NCBI GenBank assembly: GCA_038049695.1
Contig: CP142452.1
Location: 53,588,501-53,652,500, forward strand
DNA from: Cinnamomum chago
Taxonomy: Eukaryota; Streptophyta; Magnoliopsida; Laurales; Lauraceae
Length of the DNA: 64,000 nt
Direction: 5' to 3'
Shown: positions 23,815 to 35,571 of the stretch, piece by piece
Layout of the letters: every line of letters starts with the position of its first letter
Position numbering within the stretch: the stretch's first letter is position 1
Translations under genes and position numbers: made by a program
Notes under the pieces: generated by a model
What the model saw: only the letters and a program-made list of their open reading frames with translations
The model's database searches: none
What the model was told of the DNA's origin: nothing

Positions 23815-25477
23815 TGTTAGATTACGTGGTCTCAATCCATCAATTGATATAATAAATTGATTATTTTCTTTATTTATCAATAAAATCATGCTTTCCTTTC
23901 ATGAGATGAATGGTATTTTATTACTTAATACACATGACCAATACATATGACATGATGGTTCATGAGATGAATCGGGTCCCACTAGTATATTAGATGTGAT
24001 ATACGTATATGGATGAGATCCATATACGGGAGACATCTTATACTTAAAAATATCTTCACAACCATTGATGAGACTGGGCATCTCTTCTGACAAGGTTGCA
24101 GCACTTTGATCACTATGAGATAATGTGATTTGTCTCGATCATCAGAATTTAAGATTCTAGATCATAGTGCTGGTACATTAGATGTATTGAAGGACCATGA
24201 GAAACACTTTATGAAATACTGTCTCGATTTAAGGACAGCTCTCGTAATTCCCTAGCAATAGGCTCTCAATCCTGAGACATTGATGAACTCAAGTTTCTAT
24301 CTATTCATTTGCTTTGAGTCACCAATGAGTGAGGCCAACTGCAGGTTATCACTTCCGTGTCTTGGGTACGTAGTAGTAGGACTGTGGGAACATGCAATGA
24401 TCAAGATAGAATCTATCTATATTATCCCCTTGTGCCAATTAATGGATGTATCATTAGTAATTGCGCACCCATCTCGATTAAGAGTTAATTGGATGGTACT
24501 GATGATCACCGTGATTAATTGAGGCTCAAGGATAATAAGATGTGGATCTAAGATCAGACGGAACAGATTTATTTCAATTGATCCATGGATATTGATAGAG
24601 GGGCCTACTTATGGTAATTGGGAAGTTTAGGGTCTTCATTGTCATTTATTCCTAAGATTGGAGTGCAATTGCATTTATATAGTGGTGTTATTTACAATTA
24701 ACTGTGGACCCGGATTGCACATGAGATGTGGGGTCGCGTGTCCCAATTAGAACCAGCTTTCTAAGGAATCCTTAGTGGTCCTCATGTTAGCCCAAGATAT
24801 TAGAAAGATTTTATTCTTCCTTGAATTCTAAAAGGAAGGAAATAGAAAGTTACTATTTCTATTTGAAGTGGGACTTCTAATAGTAGTATTAGTAAGCTAC
24901 TAATTTGTGTGGAAGTTTGACTTCTAATGCAATTAGGAAGAGAGTCTTAAGAGGAGCTTTGTGGGCTATAAATAAGGGAAGACTGCCCTTGGACGTCCAA
25001 CATATATCCCACCTAGGGATTCACGCCCAACCCTTGTCTGTGCAAGTGTTGCACATCTCTTCCTTCTCTTCTCTCTCTTCTAGTTCCTTGGAGTTTCTAG
25101 TAGGGTTTTCTCTTGAAGATCCCACACATCTTCTTGAGAAAAGAGATCTGATAGAGGATCATAGCGTGAAGACAACAAGTTCTTGGAGATCTCTAATTGC
25201 TTAAAGAAGAGTTCTTGATCAAGTTAATTGTCTTCTCCTCCATTAGAGCACTACCGGGCTCCAAAGGTATAATCTGCTCTTCTATTTGTTGTAGAATTTT
25301 TTGTTGGAAGTAGTTGCAGATTGCTATCTTCTAGATAGGTTATATTGCTGCACAAGATTGATGAGAATGAGGGATTGCATCCTGGATTGGTTTATAGCCT
25401 TCTGGATAGTTGATCCCTAAGTCAAGTGGGTTAAAAAGTTTTGAAAACCTATCCACGAGACCCACCTACTTCCAACA
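23815..25477 (+). mobile_element. copia-A 3' LTR, full length (right outer LTR of palindromic pair)
   Basis: Starts TGTTAGATTACG after the polypurine tract and ends CCACCTACTTCCAACA. At 1663 bp it is the most complete LTR copy in the window and serves as reference for the others. It has a TATA box at 24967-24974 and a pyrimidine-rich leader at 25051-25085. The five bases beyond it (ATTTC) do not match the five before the left outer LTR (GAAAC, 14991-14995), so no target duplication flanks the pair. The DNA just outside is satellite. Confidence 0.92.
24967..24974 (+). promoter_or_regulatory. TATA box of copia-A 3' LTR
   Basis: TATAAATA at the conserved LTR position. It would direct any read-through transcription into the satellite array to the right. 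No evidence of activity is available from sequence. Confidence 0.5.
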
Positions 25478-28400
25478 ATTTCAACATAGAGTCGTTCGAA
25501 TGCATCTCAATGAAAAAGAATAGTTCACAATATCCTAAAGTTCCCTAGAATCATTTAGTACACGTTTTTATTTAAATATAGGCTTTTAATTGTACAAAAT
25601 GCATTATTTGCCAGCAAGAAACCGCCTTGAATACCATTAGATTAGTTCTTATGCCCTAATTTTTCTAAAATCTGTTTTAAAGTAAAAGGATAACGGATTT
25701 TCTAGAGCGAATCTTTCAACCGCGAACTGCGTGAAACATAGTTTACTCCCAATCTTTTCCCAGACCCGCCTAGAATCCCTTACGAACTGCCCGAAGCACG
25801 ACTTTCATTTTTATACAACCCCTAATCCCCTACAATGGGTTCCTAACCCTAGGAGCGTGTGAACCACATTTTAGAGCATAACGTATCTTAGGGTATCGTA
25901 AAACTTACATCTCAGCAATAATCGTTTGAAGCACATTTCAGAATACAATTTTAGACCATTAAACCCAAAAATGCCCTGGAATCATCCAGCACGCTTTGTC
26001 ATCCCAATATTGGTTATCGATTGCATGAAATATGAGTTTCACTCTGAAATGGATCAGAACCCCACGAGATTAGTTATTAAGCCTGAAATTGCACGAAACA
26101 CATTTTAAAGTAAAACAACGTCAAAGAATTTTCTAGTGCGCGTCTTTCAATCGTGAAAAGTGTGAAAGGCAGTTTAGAAACAACATTTTTCGTAGAGCCG
26201 AATAGAACATGATTTTGTATTAAAATAACCGTTCGAACTACCCGAAGCAAGCGTTTCGATCTTAAACAACCCTAAATCCCATTTAATGCGTTTCCAAACC
26301 TTATAGTCGCTTGAAACCAATTTTAAAATAGAACGATATCTCAAGATATCTAAAATCATTGTTTCGGCATAGAATCACATGAAATGCATTTCAAAGCAAA
26401 AGACTAGATTGGAATAAAATAAAATGTGAATCATCCAGCACGTGATTTTATCTAGTTATAGGCTATTGATCAAACGAAATGTATTGTTTGTCTATTAGAA
26501 ATGAGCTTGAATACCACGAGATTAGTTATTAAGTCTTAATTTCCTTAAACAAGTTTTACAGTAAACAGATGTCCCAGAATTTTTTAGAGCACGTCTTTCA
26601 ACCGCGAATTACGTGAAACATAGTTTCAGGTCAACAATTTCTTAGAGCCGCATAGAACGTGATTTCATATTTAAATAGCCCTCGAACTGCCCGAAGCACA
26701 CGTTTCGGACTTAAACAACCCTAAATCCCATGTAATGCCTTCCTAACCCTAAACTCGCTTGAAACCCATTTTAAAGAGAACTATCGTTGAATATACCAAA
26801 ATATGTATTTGAGTTAAAACGGATCAGAATTGCGTGAAATGCGATTTAGAGCCAACATTAGTCAAAAGTTGTGTAGAGTCCCCTTCTACTGGCTCGAAAT
26901 GCGAGTTTCAATCTTAAACAACACTTAATCCCATTTAATGCATTCTTGACCCTAGTATCGCCTTTAAAACCCATGTTAAATAGGAAAGTATCTCATAATA
27001 TCTTCAAAATACGTATTTCAACATAGAGTCGTACGAGTGCATTTCAATGTAAAAGAATAGTTAACGATATCCTAAAATTCCTCAAAATTATTCTGTACAC
27101 ATTTTTATCCAAATACAAACTATTTATTGCACAAAATACGTTGTTTGTCAGCTAGAAACCGCCTTCAATACCATTAGCTTAGTTCTTATGCCCTAATTTG
27201 CCTGAAATCTATTTTAAAGTAAAAAGATAACGGATTTTCTAGAGCTCTTTCAACCCTAAACTGCATGAAACACCGTTTACACCCAACAATTTCCCATACC
27301 CGACTTGAATCCCCTACGAACAGCCCAAAGCAAGACTTTCGTTTTTATACAACCCTCAATTTCCTACAATGCGTTCCTAAACCTAGGAACGTGTAAAACA
27401 CATTTTAAAGCAAAACATATCTCAAGGTATATTAAAACTTACATTTCAGCACATAATCGTATGAAGTACATTTCTGAGTACAATTTTAGACCATTAAAAA
27501 TGCCCTAGAATCATCCACTACGCTTTGACATGCAAATATTGGCTATTCATTCCACGAAATACGAGTTTCACTCTAAAATGGCTCAGAACCCCACGAGATT
27601 AGTTATTAAGCTTGGATTTGTATGAAACATATTTTAAAGTAAAAATACATTAAAGAATTTTCAAGAGCACGTCTTTCAACCCTGAATCGCATGAAAGGCA
27701 GTTTAGAGACAACATTTTCCTATATCCAAATAGAACATGATTTTGTATCAAAATAACAGTTCGAACTGCACGAAGCACGCGTTTCGATCTTAAACCCTAA
27801 ATCCCATTTAAAGTGTTTCTAAATCCTAAATTCGCCATAAACCAATTTTAAAATAGAAAGGTATCTAAAGATATCTAAAATGAATGTTTCAGCATAAAAT
27901 TGCATGAAACGCATTTCAAAGCAGTAGACTAGCATTGAATACCATAAAATGTCCTAGAATCATCCAGTACGTGATTTTATCTAGTTACAGGCTTTTGATC
28001 ACACGAAATATGTTGTTTGTCCGTTAGAAACGGGCGTGAATCCCACAAAATTAGTTATTAAGTCCTAATTTTCCTTAAATAAGTTTTACAGTAAATAGAT
28101 ATCCCATAATTTTCTAGAGCGAGTCTTTCAACCGCGAATTGCGTGAAATGCGGTTTCGAGTCAACATTTTCCTAGAGCCGTATAGAACGTGATTTTAATA
28201 TTAAAATGCCCTCGATCTGCCCGACGCACACATTTTCGGACTTAAACAAACCTAAATCCCATGTAAAACGTTCATAACCCTAGACTCGCTTGAAACCCAT
28301 TTTAAAGAGAACTATCATTTGAATGTACCAAAATATGTATTTGAGTTAAAACCGAATTAGAATTGCATGAAATGCGATTTAGAGCCATCATTTACCGAGA

Positions 28401-31400
28401 GCTGTCTAGTATCCCCTTCTATCGGCCCGAAGCGCGGGTTTCGGTCTTAAACAACACCCAATCCCATGTAATTTGTTCCTAACCCTAGTATTGCCTGTCC
28501 AATCCATTTTAAATAAAAAAGTATCTCATAATATCTTAAAATAGGTATTTCAACATAGAGTCGTACAAATGCATTTCAATGCAAAAGAATAGTTCACAAT
28601 ATCCTAAAATTCCCAAGAATCATTCAGTACACGTTTTTATCCTATTGATTGTACAAAATGCGTTATTTGTCAGCAAGAAACCGCCTTGAATACTATTAGA
28701 TTAGTTCTTATGCCCTAGTTTTTCTAAAATCTGTTTTAAAGTAAAAAGATAATGGATTTTCTAGAGCGAGTCTTTCAACCGCGAACTGCGTGAATCCCTT
28801 ACTAACTACCCGAATCACGACTTTTATTTTTATACAACCCTTAATCCCCTACAACGCGTTCCTAACCCTAGGAACGCGTGAAACACATTTTAAAGCAAAA
28901 CGCATCTCAGGGTATCATAAAACTTACAGTTCAGCAATAATCATTTGAAGCACATTTCAGAATACAATTTTAGACCATTAAACCCAAAAATGCCCTGGAA
29001 TCATCCAGTAAACTTCGTCATCCAAATATTGGTTATCGATTGCACAAAATACGAGCTTCACTCTGAAATGGATCAGAACCCCACGAGATTAGTTATTAAG
29101 GCCGAATTTGCACGAAACACATTTTAAAGTAAAACGACATTCAAGAGTGCGCGTCTTTCAACCATGAATCGCGTGACGGACAGTTTAGAGACAACATTTT
29201 CCTAGAGCTGAATATAATGTAATTTTGTATTAAAATAACCGTTCGAGCTGCCCAAAGCAAGTGTTTCAGTCTTAAACAACCCTAAATCCCATTTGAAGCG
29301 TTTCTAAACCCTACAATCGCTTGAAACCAATTTTAAAATAGAAAGATATCTCAAGTTATCTAAAATCATTGTTTTGGCATAGAATCAGATGAAATGCATT
29401 TCAAAGCAAAAGACTAAATTAGAATACCCTAAAATGTCCTAGAATCATCCAGAACGCAGTTTTATCTAGTTATAGGCTTTTGATCAAATGAAATATGTTG
29501 TTTGTCTGTTAGAAACGGGCTTGAATCCTACGAGATTAGTTATTAAGTCTAATTTTCCTTAAACAAGTTTTACAGTAAACAGATATCCCAGAATTTTCTA
29601 TAGAGCGTCTTTCAATCGCGAATTGCGTGAAACGCAGTTTCAGGTCAACATTTTCTTAGAGCCTCATAGAACGTGATTTTATATTAAAATAGCCCTCGAA
29701 TTGCCCGAAGCAGTCGTTTTGGACTGAAACAACCCTAAATCCCATGTAAAGCGTTCCTAACCCTAGTCTCGCCTGAGTTAAAAACGGATCAGAATTTCGT
29801 GAATTGGGATTTAGAGCCAACATTTTTCACAAAGCTGTCTAGAGTACCCTTTTATCGGCCCGAATCGCGAGTTTCAGTCTTAAACAACACTTAATCCCAT
29901 GTAATGCGTTCCTAACCCTAGTATTGCGTGTCTAACCCATTTTAAATAGGAAAGTTTATTATAATATCTTATAATAGGTATTTCAGCATAGAGTCGTACG
30001 AATGCATTTCAATGCACAAGACTAGTCCACAATAACCTAAAATTTCCCAGAATCATTCTACATACATTTTTATTCAAATACAGGCTCTTGATCGAACAAA
30101 ATATGTTGTTTGTCAGCCAAAAACCGCCTTCGTTACCATTAGATTAGTCTTATTCACTAATTTTCCTGAAATCCATTTTAAAGTAAAAAGATAACAGATT
30201 CTCTAGAGCACGTGTTTCAACCACGAACTGCGTGAAACGCTGTTTACACCCAACCTTTTCCCAGACCCGCCTTGAATCCCCTATGAATTGCTTGAAGCAC
30301 GATTTTCATTTTTATACAACCCATAATCCCCCACAATGCGTTCCTAATCTTAGGAGTGAGTGAAACACATTTTAGATCAAAACGTATCTCAGGGTATCGT
30401 AAAACTTACATTTCAGCAATAATCATTTGAAGCACATTTCAGAGTACAATTTTAAACCATTAAACCCTTAAATGCCTTGGAATCATCTAGCATGCTTTGT
30501 CATCCAAATATTGGTTATCGATTGCACGAAATACGAGTTTCACTCTGAAATGGATCAGAACCCCAAGAGATCAGGTATTATGCCCAGATGTGCACGAAAC
30601 ACATTTTAAAGTAAAAGGACATTTAAGAATTTTCTAGTGCGCGTCTTTCAACCGTGAATCGTGTGAAAGATAGTTTAGAGACAACATTTTCCTAGAGCTG
30701 AATAGAATGTAATTTTGTATTAAAATAACCGTTCGAACTGTCCAAAGCACGCGTTTCAGTCTTAAACAACTCTAAATCCCATTTAAAGCATTTTCAAACC
30801 CTATAAATGCTTGAAACCAATTTTAAAATAGAAATATATATCAAGATATCTAAAATGAATGTTTCGGCAGAGAATCACATGAAATGCATTTCAAAGGAAA
30901 AGAGTAGACCGGAATACCTAAAATGTCCTAGAATCATCCAGCACGTGATTTTATCTAGTCACAAGGTATTGATCACATGAAATATGTTGTTTGTCCATTA
31001 GAAACAGGCTTGAATCCCACGAGATTAGTTATTAAGTCTTAATTCCCTTAAACGAGTTTTACAGTAAACAGATATCCCAGAATTTTCTAGAGCACGTCTT
31101 TCAACCGCGAATTACGTGAAACGTAGTTTCGGGTCAACATTTTCTTAGAGCCGCATAGAACGTAATTTCATATTTAAATAGCCCTCGAACTGCCTGAAGC
31201 ACGCGTTTCGGACTTAAACAACCCTGAATCCCATGTAAAGCGTTCCAACCCTAGACTCGCTTGAAACCAATTTTAAAGAGAAAAGTATCTCTAAATTTAC
31301 CGAAATCTGTATTTGACCTAGAAATGGATCAGAATTGCGTGAAATGCCTGTCTATAATCCCCTTCTACAGGCCCGAAGCACGAGTTTCAGTCTTATACAA

Positions 31401-31884
31401 CACGTAATCTCTTGTAATGCGTTCTGAACCCTATATCGCTTGTGAAACCAATTTTAAATAGGAAAGTGTCTCACAATATCTTAAAATAGATATTTCAACA
31501 TAGAGTCATACGAATGCATTTCAATGCAAAAGACTAGTCCATAATATCCTAAAATTCCCAAGAATCATTCAGTACACGTTTTTATCCATATACAGGCTAT
31601 TGATTGCACAAAATACATTGTTTGTTAGCCAGAAACCGCCTTAAATACCGTTAGATGTGTTCGTATGCCCTAACTTGCCTGAAATCTATTTTAAAGTAAA
31701 ACGATAATCGACTTTCAGTGCGTCTTTCAACCGTGAACTGCGTGAAACGCTGTTTACACCCAACCTTTTCCCAAACCCACCTAGAATCCGCTACGATTTG
31801 CCGAAGCATGACTTTCATTTTTTAGACAACCCTTAATCCCCTACAATGCTTTCCTATTTGGAAGCAAAACGTGTCTCATAATAT
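25478..31884. repeat. Satellite array with 1.5-kb higher-order period
   Basis: The whole stretch consists of diverged copies of one sequence family. The marker 'catagagtcgta/t' followed by 'gaatgcat' recurs at about 25487, 27035, 28555, 29990 and 31500, a period of 1.43-1.55 kb. A second marker, the word 'gtctttcaacc' and variants, occurs about 13 times with spacings that repeat as roughly 430, 455 and 630 bases. So each period holds about three related units of different length. Other recurring words are 'gattagttattaag', 'aatcatccag' and 'cctaaatccca'. Period-to-period similarity is higher than unit-to-unit similarity, which is the signature of a higher-order repeat. There is no coding signal: the repeated 60-codon frames starting MKHISEYNF (25926, 28945) are just copies of the same repeat. 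Confidence 0.92.
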
Positions 31885-33826
31885 CTTTTGTTTCGCCCAA
31901 AAAGGGAAGAAAAGGGAAAGGGGAAAATGAAGGCTCTGGTGTAAAAACTTCCTTTGAACGTTATAGAAAGATGTGAAGGCGACTCGCGCGAATGTTTGCT
32001 CGCATAAGAGGAGTGGTCCCCACTTTTGTTTACATGGGTTCTTCATTGCTTCACTTTCTGAGTGCAGGTTGTTTACGATTTTTTTATACAACCCCCTTAT
32101 AGTCTTAGAAGATCAAAACAATCAAAATATACATTGAAGGGAGAGAAGATGAGTTTGCTGACTTCAAGAGTTTGCTGGAGACAGAATTGGAGAAGTCTGC
32201 AATTTGGCTTCTTCTGTCAGCCTTTGTAGTTCACCGCCATTATTAAGGAAGAAGGATTAAGTAGAAAAGTCTGCTTCAAAATAGCATAGACAATCTTCGT
32301 CCTTCCTCCATGGTAAGAGGAACAAAGGCCACCTTTCGAGAGCTGTCACCCAGGTCTAAAGAGGAGCGTCCATTACCGCCTCAGTCTCACCTTGCTGATG
32401 AAGGAGGAGAGAGTTGAAAAAATTGCGAAGTTTCTACGCCTCTTTGCGCTAGATCGGGGGGGGGGGGGGGTGTTCACGCTCTCTTAGGTCTTCATTTTAT
32501 AACCTTTGAGGAGCCATAACTGCTGGAGATCATGGAGGAGTGGAGGTGGTTTCAAAACTGTCTTCAAGGGGAGACGTTGCAGGTCCCTTTTTGCAGGTTC
32601 AGCAGCCACGAGAAGAAAAAACTGGCCAGTTCGTGGGAGATCATGGGCGTTAGGTAGCCAGGAGAAAAGAAGTGCGGCGGCTAGTGTACATGACGTCCAT
32701 CGGTCATTTTTTGACTAGAGACCAGCGGCTGCTTCATTGCTTTGAACGGCCGGTGTGTTAAGGGTTGCAACGGCCAATGGGCCTTGTAGACAGTGGCCGC
32801 TGGGGAGTTCTCTTGCTGTGGCTGGCGAGACTTCAATGTCATCATTTTCTTATAGAAAAATGAGTATTTCGCCTTGGGGAAGGTTACGTACTGGCAGATG
32901 GATTTTGTGTCTCAACAAATGCTCCCCTTGAGGTACAATGATTGAAATGTGTTATGGTAATCATTGTGCCTTGGGAATTTTACAAATATAAACTTTTGAT
33001 GGAAATGTGTAGAGAATTTGTCTTAAAAGCTGCTCATGCCTTGCTTTTTCATAGATATCATTTATTTGCATCTCTACGGGGATTATCGAAAAAAGCCCAA
33101 GGAAGGATCCCATAAGGTATAAAAAAAACTTTTTTTTTAAGGACTTCTCTCTTTGGAGATGGAAAGTAAGCTGATTTTGTCAGGAATGAATGAAAAAGTT
33201 TAGGATTTGTGGCATTGATTGTATTTTGATGGGATTTGGGTGGTTGGGTAGGAAAATTAACTCTAAATTGAGCATATGACCTGTCTATTCGAAGATATTT
33301 CCAAATAGACCGTTATGATGACGTCACTTTTGAATTTTGGCAGCTTTGCGGATTTCAAAAAGCAGTTGATAATCCAAATGGCATCTCCTCGAACTGCGTG
33401 CTGACTGGCTAGTCTTTGGTTTCTCCTTGCTTTAGACCCTAGCCGCTGAATTGACTTTGGGTTGGCCGTTGGGCATCGTTTTGTTTCTAGAATATCAGCT
33501 GGGGCGTCGTTATGTTTCCGAAGTAGCCACTGAGCTCTTAACTCCGCAGCGGCGCCTTTTACAAAAATCGAGACGTCAAGTATTACAAAGGAGGGATCTT
33601 TGCCTCTTTTTTCACTTCACTGTTTTAGACTTCCAGAATTTTAAGACTTCTCAGAGTTTTCCGCTCGCCAGAATCTTCTTTCGATCTCTTCTTGTTCGTC
33701 AAGTTCTTCCTGCGATTTCTTCCCCTTCGTTTAGGAGGCAACGGCCGGTAAGCTTCTTTTCAGAGGTGCAACTTTTTTTCTTTCTTTTCTTACAACGCGT
33801 TTGCATATTTCTTTTTCTGCGCCTGT
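31885..33826. other. Unassigned spacer between satellite and gypsy element
   Basis: About 1.9 kb with no recognised repeat or conserved protein. It contains a run of 15 G at 32456-32470, an A/T-run at 33121-33140, and a TGACGTCA palindrome (bZIP-type site) at about 33318. The region 33590-33750 is pyrimidine-rich and ends in 'caacggccggtaagc', which resembles a plant 5' leader exon with a splice donor. If so, the gypsy insertion starting at 33827 lies in or near the first intron. The 132-codon frame at 33451-33849 has a low-complexity Phe/Leu-rich translation and runs into the LTR, so I do not call it a gene. Confidence 0.4.
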
Positions 33827-35571
33827 TGTTAGACCCCAACCCAAATTAGTTCGATTAGTGTGTATTTGGTGTGTGCTTACTCTTAAGAGGGTTTAGTGAC
33901 CGTTGGGTTAGAATATACTTGGTTTTAGTCTTGGACTTAATTTTGAGAATTTTGAGAGCGTTTAGTGTTAGTTAGACACGCTCAGGGAGGTCTTGAGTGC
34001 ATGTGTAAACATGGGAGGATAATTGTGGTTTTCTGATTTAATGATGGTTTCAATTTCATTTGCATGGTTTTATTATTCTCAACAACTTTCGTTTTCAGCC
34101 CATCTGTGTTTGAAGCCCAAAAAATCCAAGTTTTGGCCCAAAAGGGTAAAATTGACTTTTCACACCCAAATCTGGACACGAATCTCAAAATTTCAAAACT
34201 ATGTCAAAGTTATACTTTTCGAAAACTAGATTTTTCGAGGATCATTTCATCCTTCTTCGTCGGTTTCATCCGGGGCCCGCAAGACCATGTTTTTGTCAGC
34301 GCAAGCATTAGACCTGTTGGGGCCCACTTTCCACCCAACTTAAACCATCCTTCTCCTCTCTCGCGTTCATTTCAGAATTCCATGCAACTCCAAAAACTTG
34401 AGCTGAGTGGAGAGCTCCTTCCCCTCTATTTTCTCCACCTTGCATGCCAAAGCTAGAGGACTTGGATTGGAATTCCGAGGCCATCTTCTTCTTCCCCCTC
34501 CTTTCAAGCTTTCTATTTTTGCAATTTTCTTGGAGTTTCCAACTGGAAAACCCCTCCATCTCCTTCCTTCCATCTTGTTCGGGCATTTCGAAGTAGGAGC
34601 TTCAACCCATCTCTCCCATGGAGTTCTTTTTAGCTCACAAAGATCTTGTTTTTCATACATGCAAACCCATTGTTGAAATGGGTTCTTGTTTTTCAAATTT
34701 GTGGCATTTTGAATGGTTTTTCATGGGGTTTTTGTAGAGTTTGGCTCAGCCCTTGGGTAGGATTCTTGAGGAGTGCTTGTATTGACATTTTGAGCAAAGG
34801 CAAGTAATCTTTATAGGCCTATGTTTGCATATATGTATAAGTTGCATCCTTACTTTTAAAAGTGCATCAAAGTATATTTCTAAGTCTTCTAATTATGTGA
34901 TTTTAGACTCTCTCTTGTTGGTATCCATTTCCTTACATATATTGATGTCAATGGCTTCACAAAATTCAGTTTTTGGATTTTAAGTCTATGTTTTGTTTAG
35001 TATATGGAATGATTTTGATGTGTTAAATGGAAATGAATGGCTTGGTTATCAATGTGATGGTTTGGAAATGCTTGGACTGATCCCTTGGATAGCGTGGAGG
35101 CTCAGGGAATTACAGGTTGTTTAGAAATGAGAAGAAGGGGTGAAAAGATTAGAAAAATGTGCAAAAGGGAGTGCATTTCTACACTCAGCGAGCACAAGCA
35201 ACAGCCTATTCCCTTGAGCGCACAGGAGGCCGCTCGAGCGGACCAGGCCACTGCCTAGCCGGCACATGCCAGACGCCATGCCCGCTCAAGCGTGCCCTCT
35301 ATTTGGCGAGACTGCATGCAGTGACTCTGTCCGCTCGAGCGCGCTTGACAGATCTCCGGGGTAGTCCGCTCGAGCGGACCTGGGCAGATTCCAGGGCTGA
35401 ATTTAGTTTCTTTCATGGGTTATTGGGGATTGAAAAAAAAGACTATGCAGAGGGTTTTAACTTGACATTGTGAAATTGGAAATCTGAAATGTATTCTAAC
35501 TTCGGAGACACCAATTCGTTTTATTTTCTAACATTTGGGTTTCAATTACACAAAGGTCAATTGCTGCGACC
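33827..35571 (+). mobile_element. gypsy-A 5' LTR, first half (plus)
   Basis: Starts TGTTAGACCCCAACCC and is the reverse complement of the right part of the minus-strand solo LTR 51209-54624 (which ends GGGTCTAACA). It shares blocks such as 'cccaaatctggacac' and the heavily conserved 'tcatttcatccttcttcgtc' zone with the other copies. It runs plus-strand to about 35571 ('acacaaaggtcaa'), then switches to an inverted LTR copy. A cluster of CTCGAG palindromes is at 35205-35385. Confidence 0.88.
35205..35385. repeat. CTCGAG palindrome cluster in gypsy-A LTR (plus copy)
   Basis: Exact GCTCGAGC at 35232, 35333 and 35368, each embedded in a longer near-palindrome (ccGCTCGAGCgg), plus degenerate forms 'cttgagcg' (35213) and 'gctcaagc' (35283). 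It sits at the same relative LTR position as the array at 4121-4390. Confidence 0.75.

Noticed and set aside
14996-25477. Palindrome as a sequencing or library artefact
   Set aside because: The arms differ by many substitutions, private stops and a deletion of about 200 bp in one LTR, whereas hairpin artefacts give near-identical arms. Misassembly of two loci at the centre cannot be excluded without reads.
25926-29127. Repeated 60-codon frames starting MKHISEYNF in the satellite
   Set aside because: They recur only because the DNA repeats, are short, are not conserved in all periods and show no domain.
33451-33849. 132-codon plus-strand frame before the gypsy LTR
   Set aside because: Low-complexity translation, runs into the LTR, and the DNA looks more like a pyrimidine-rich leader than coding sequence.
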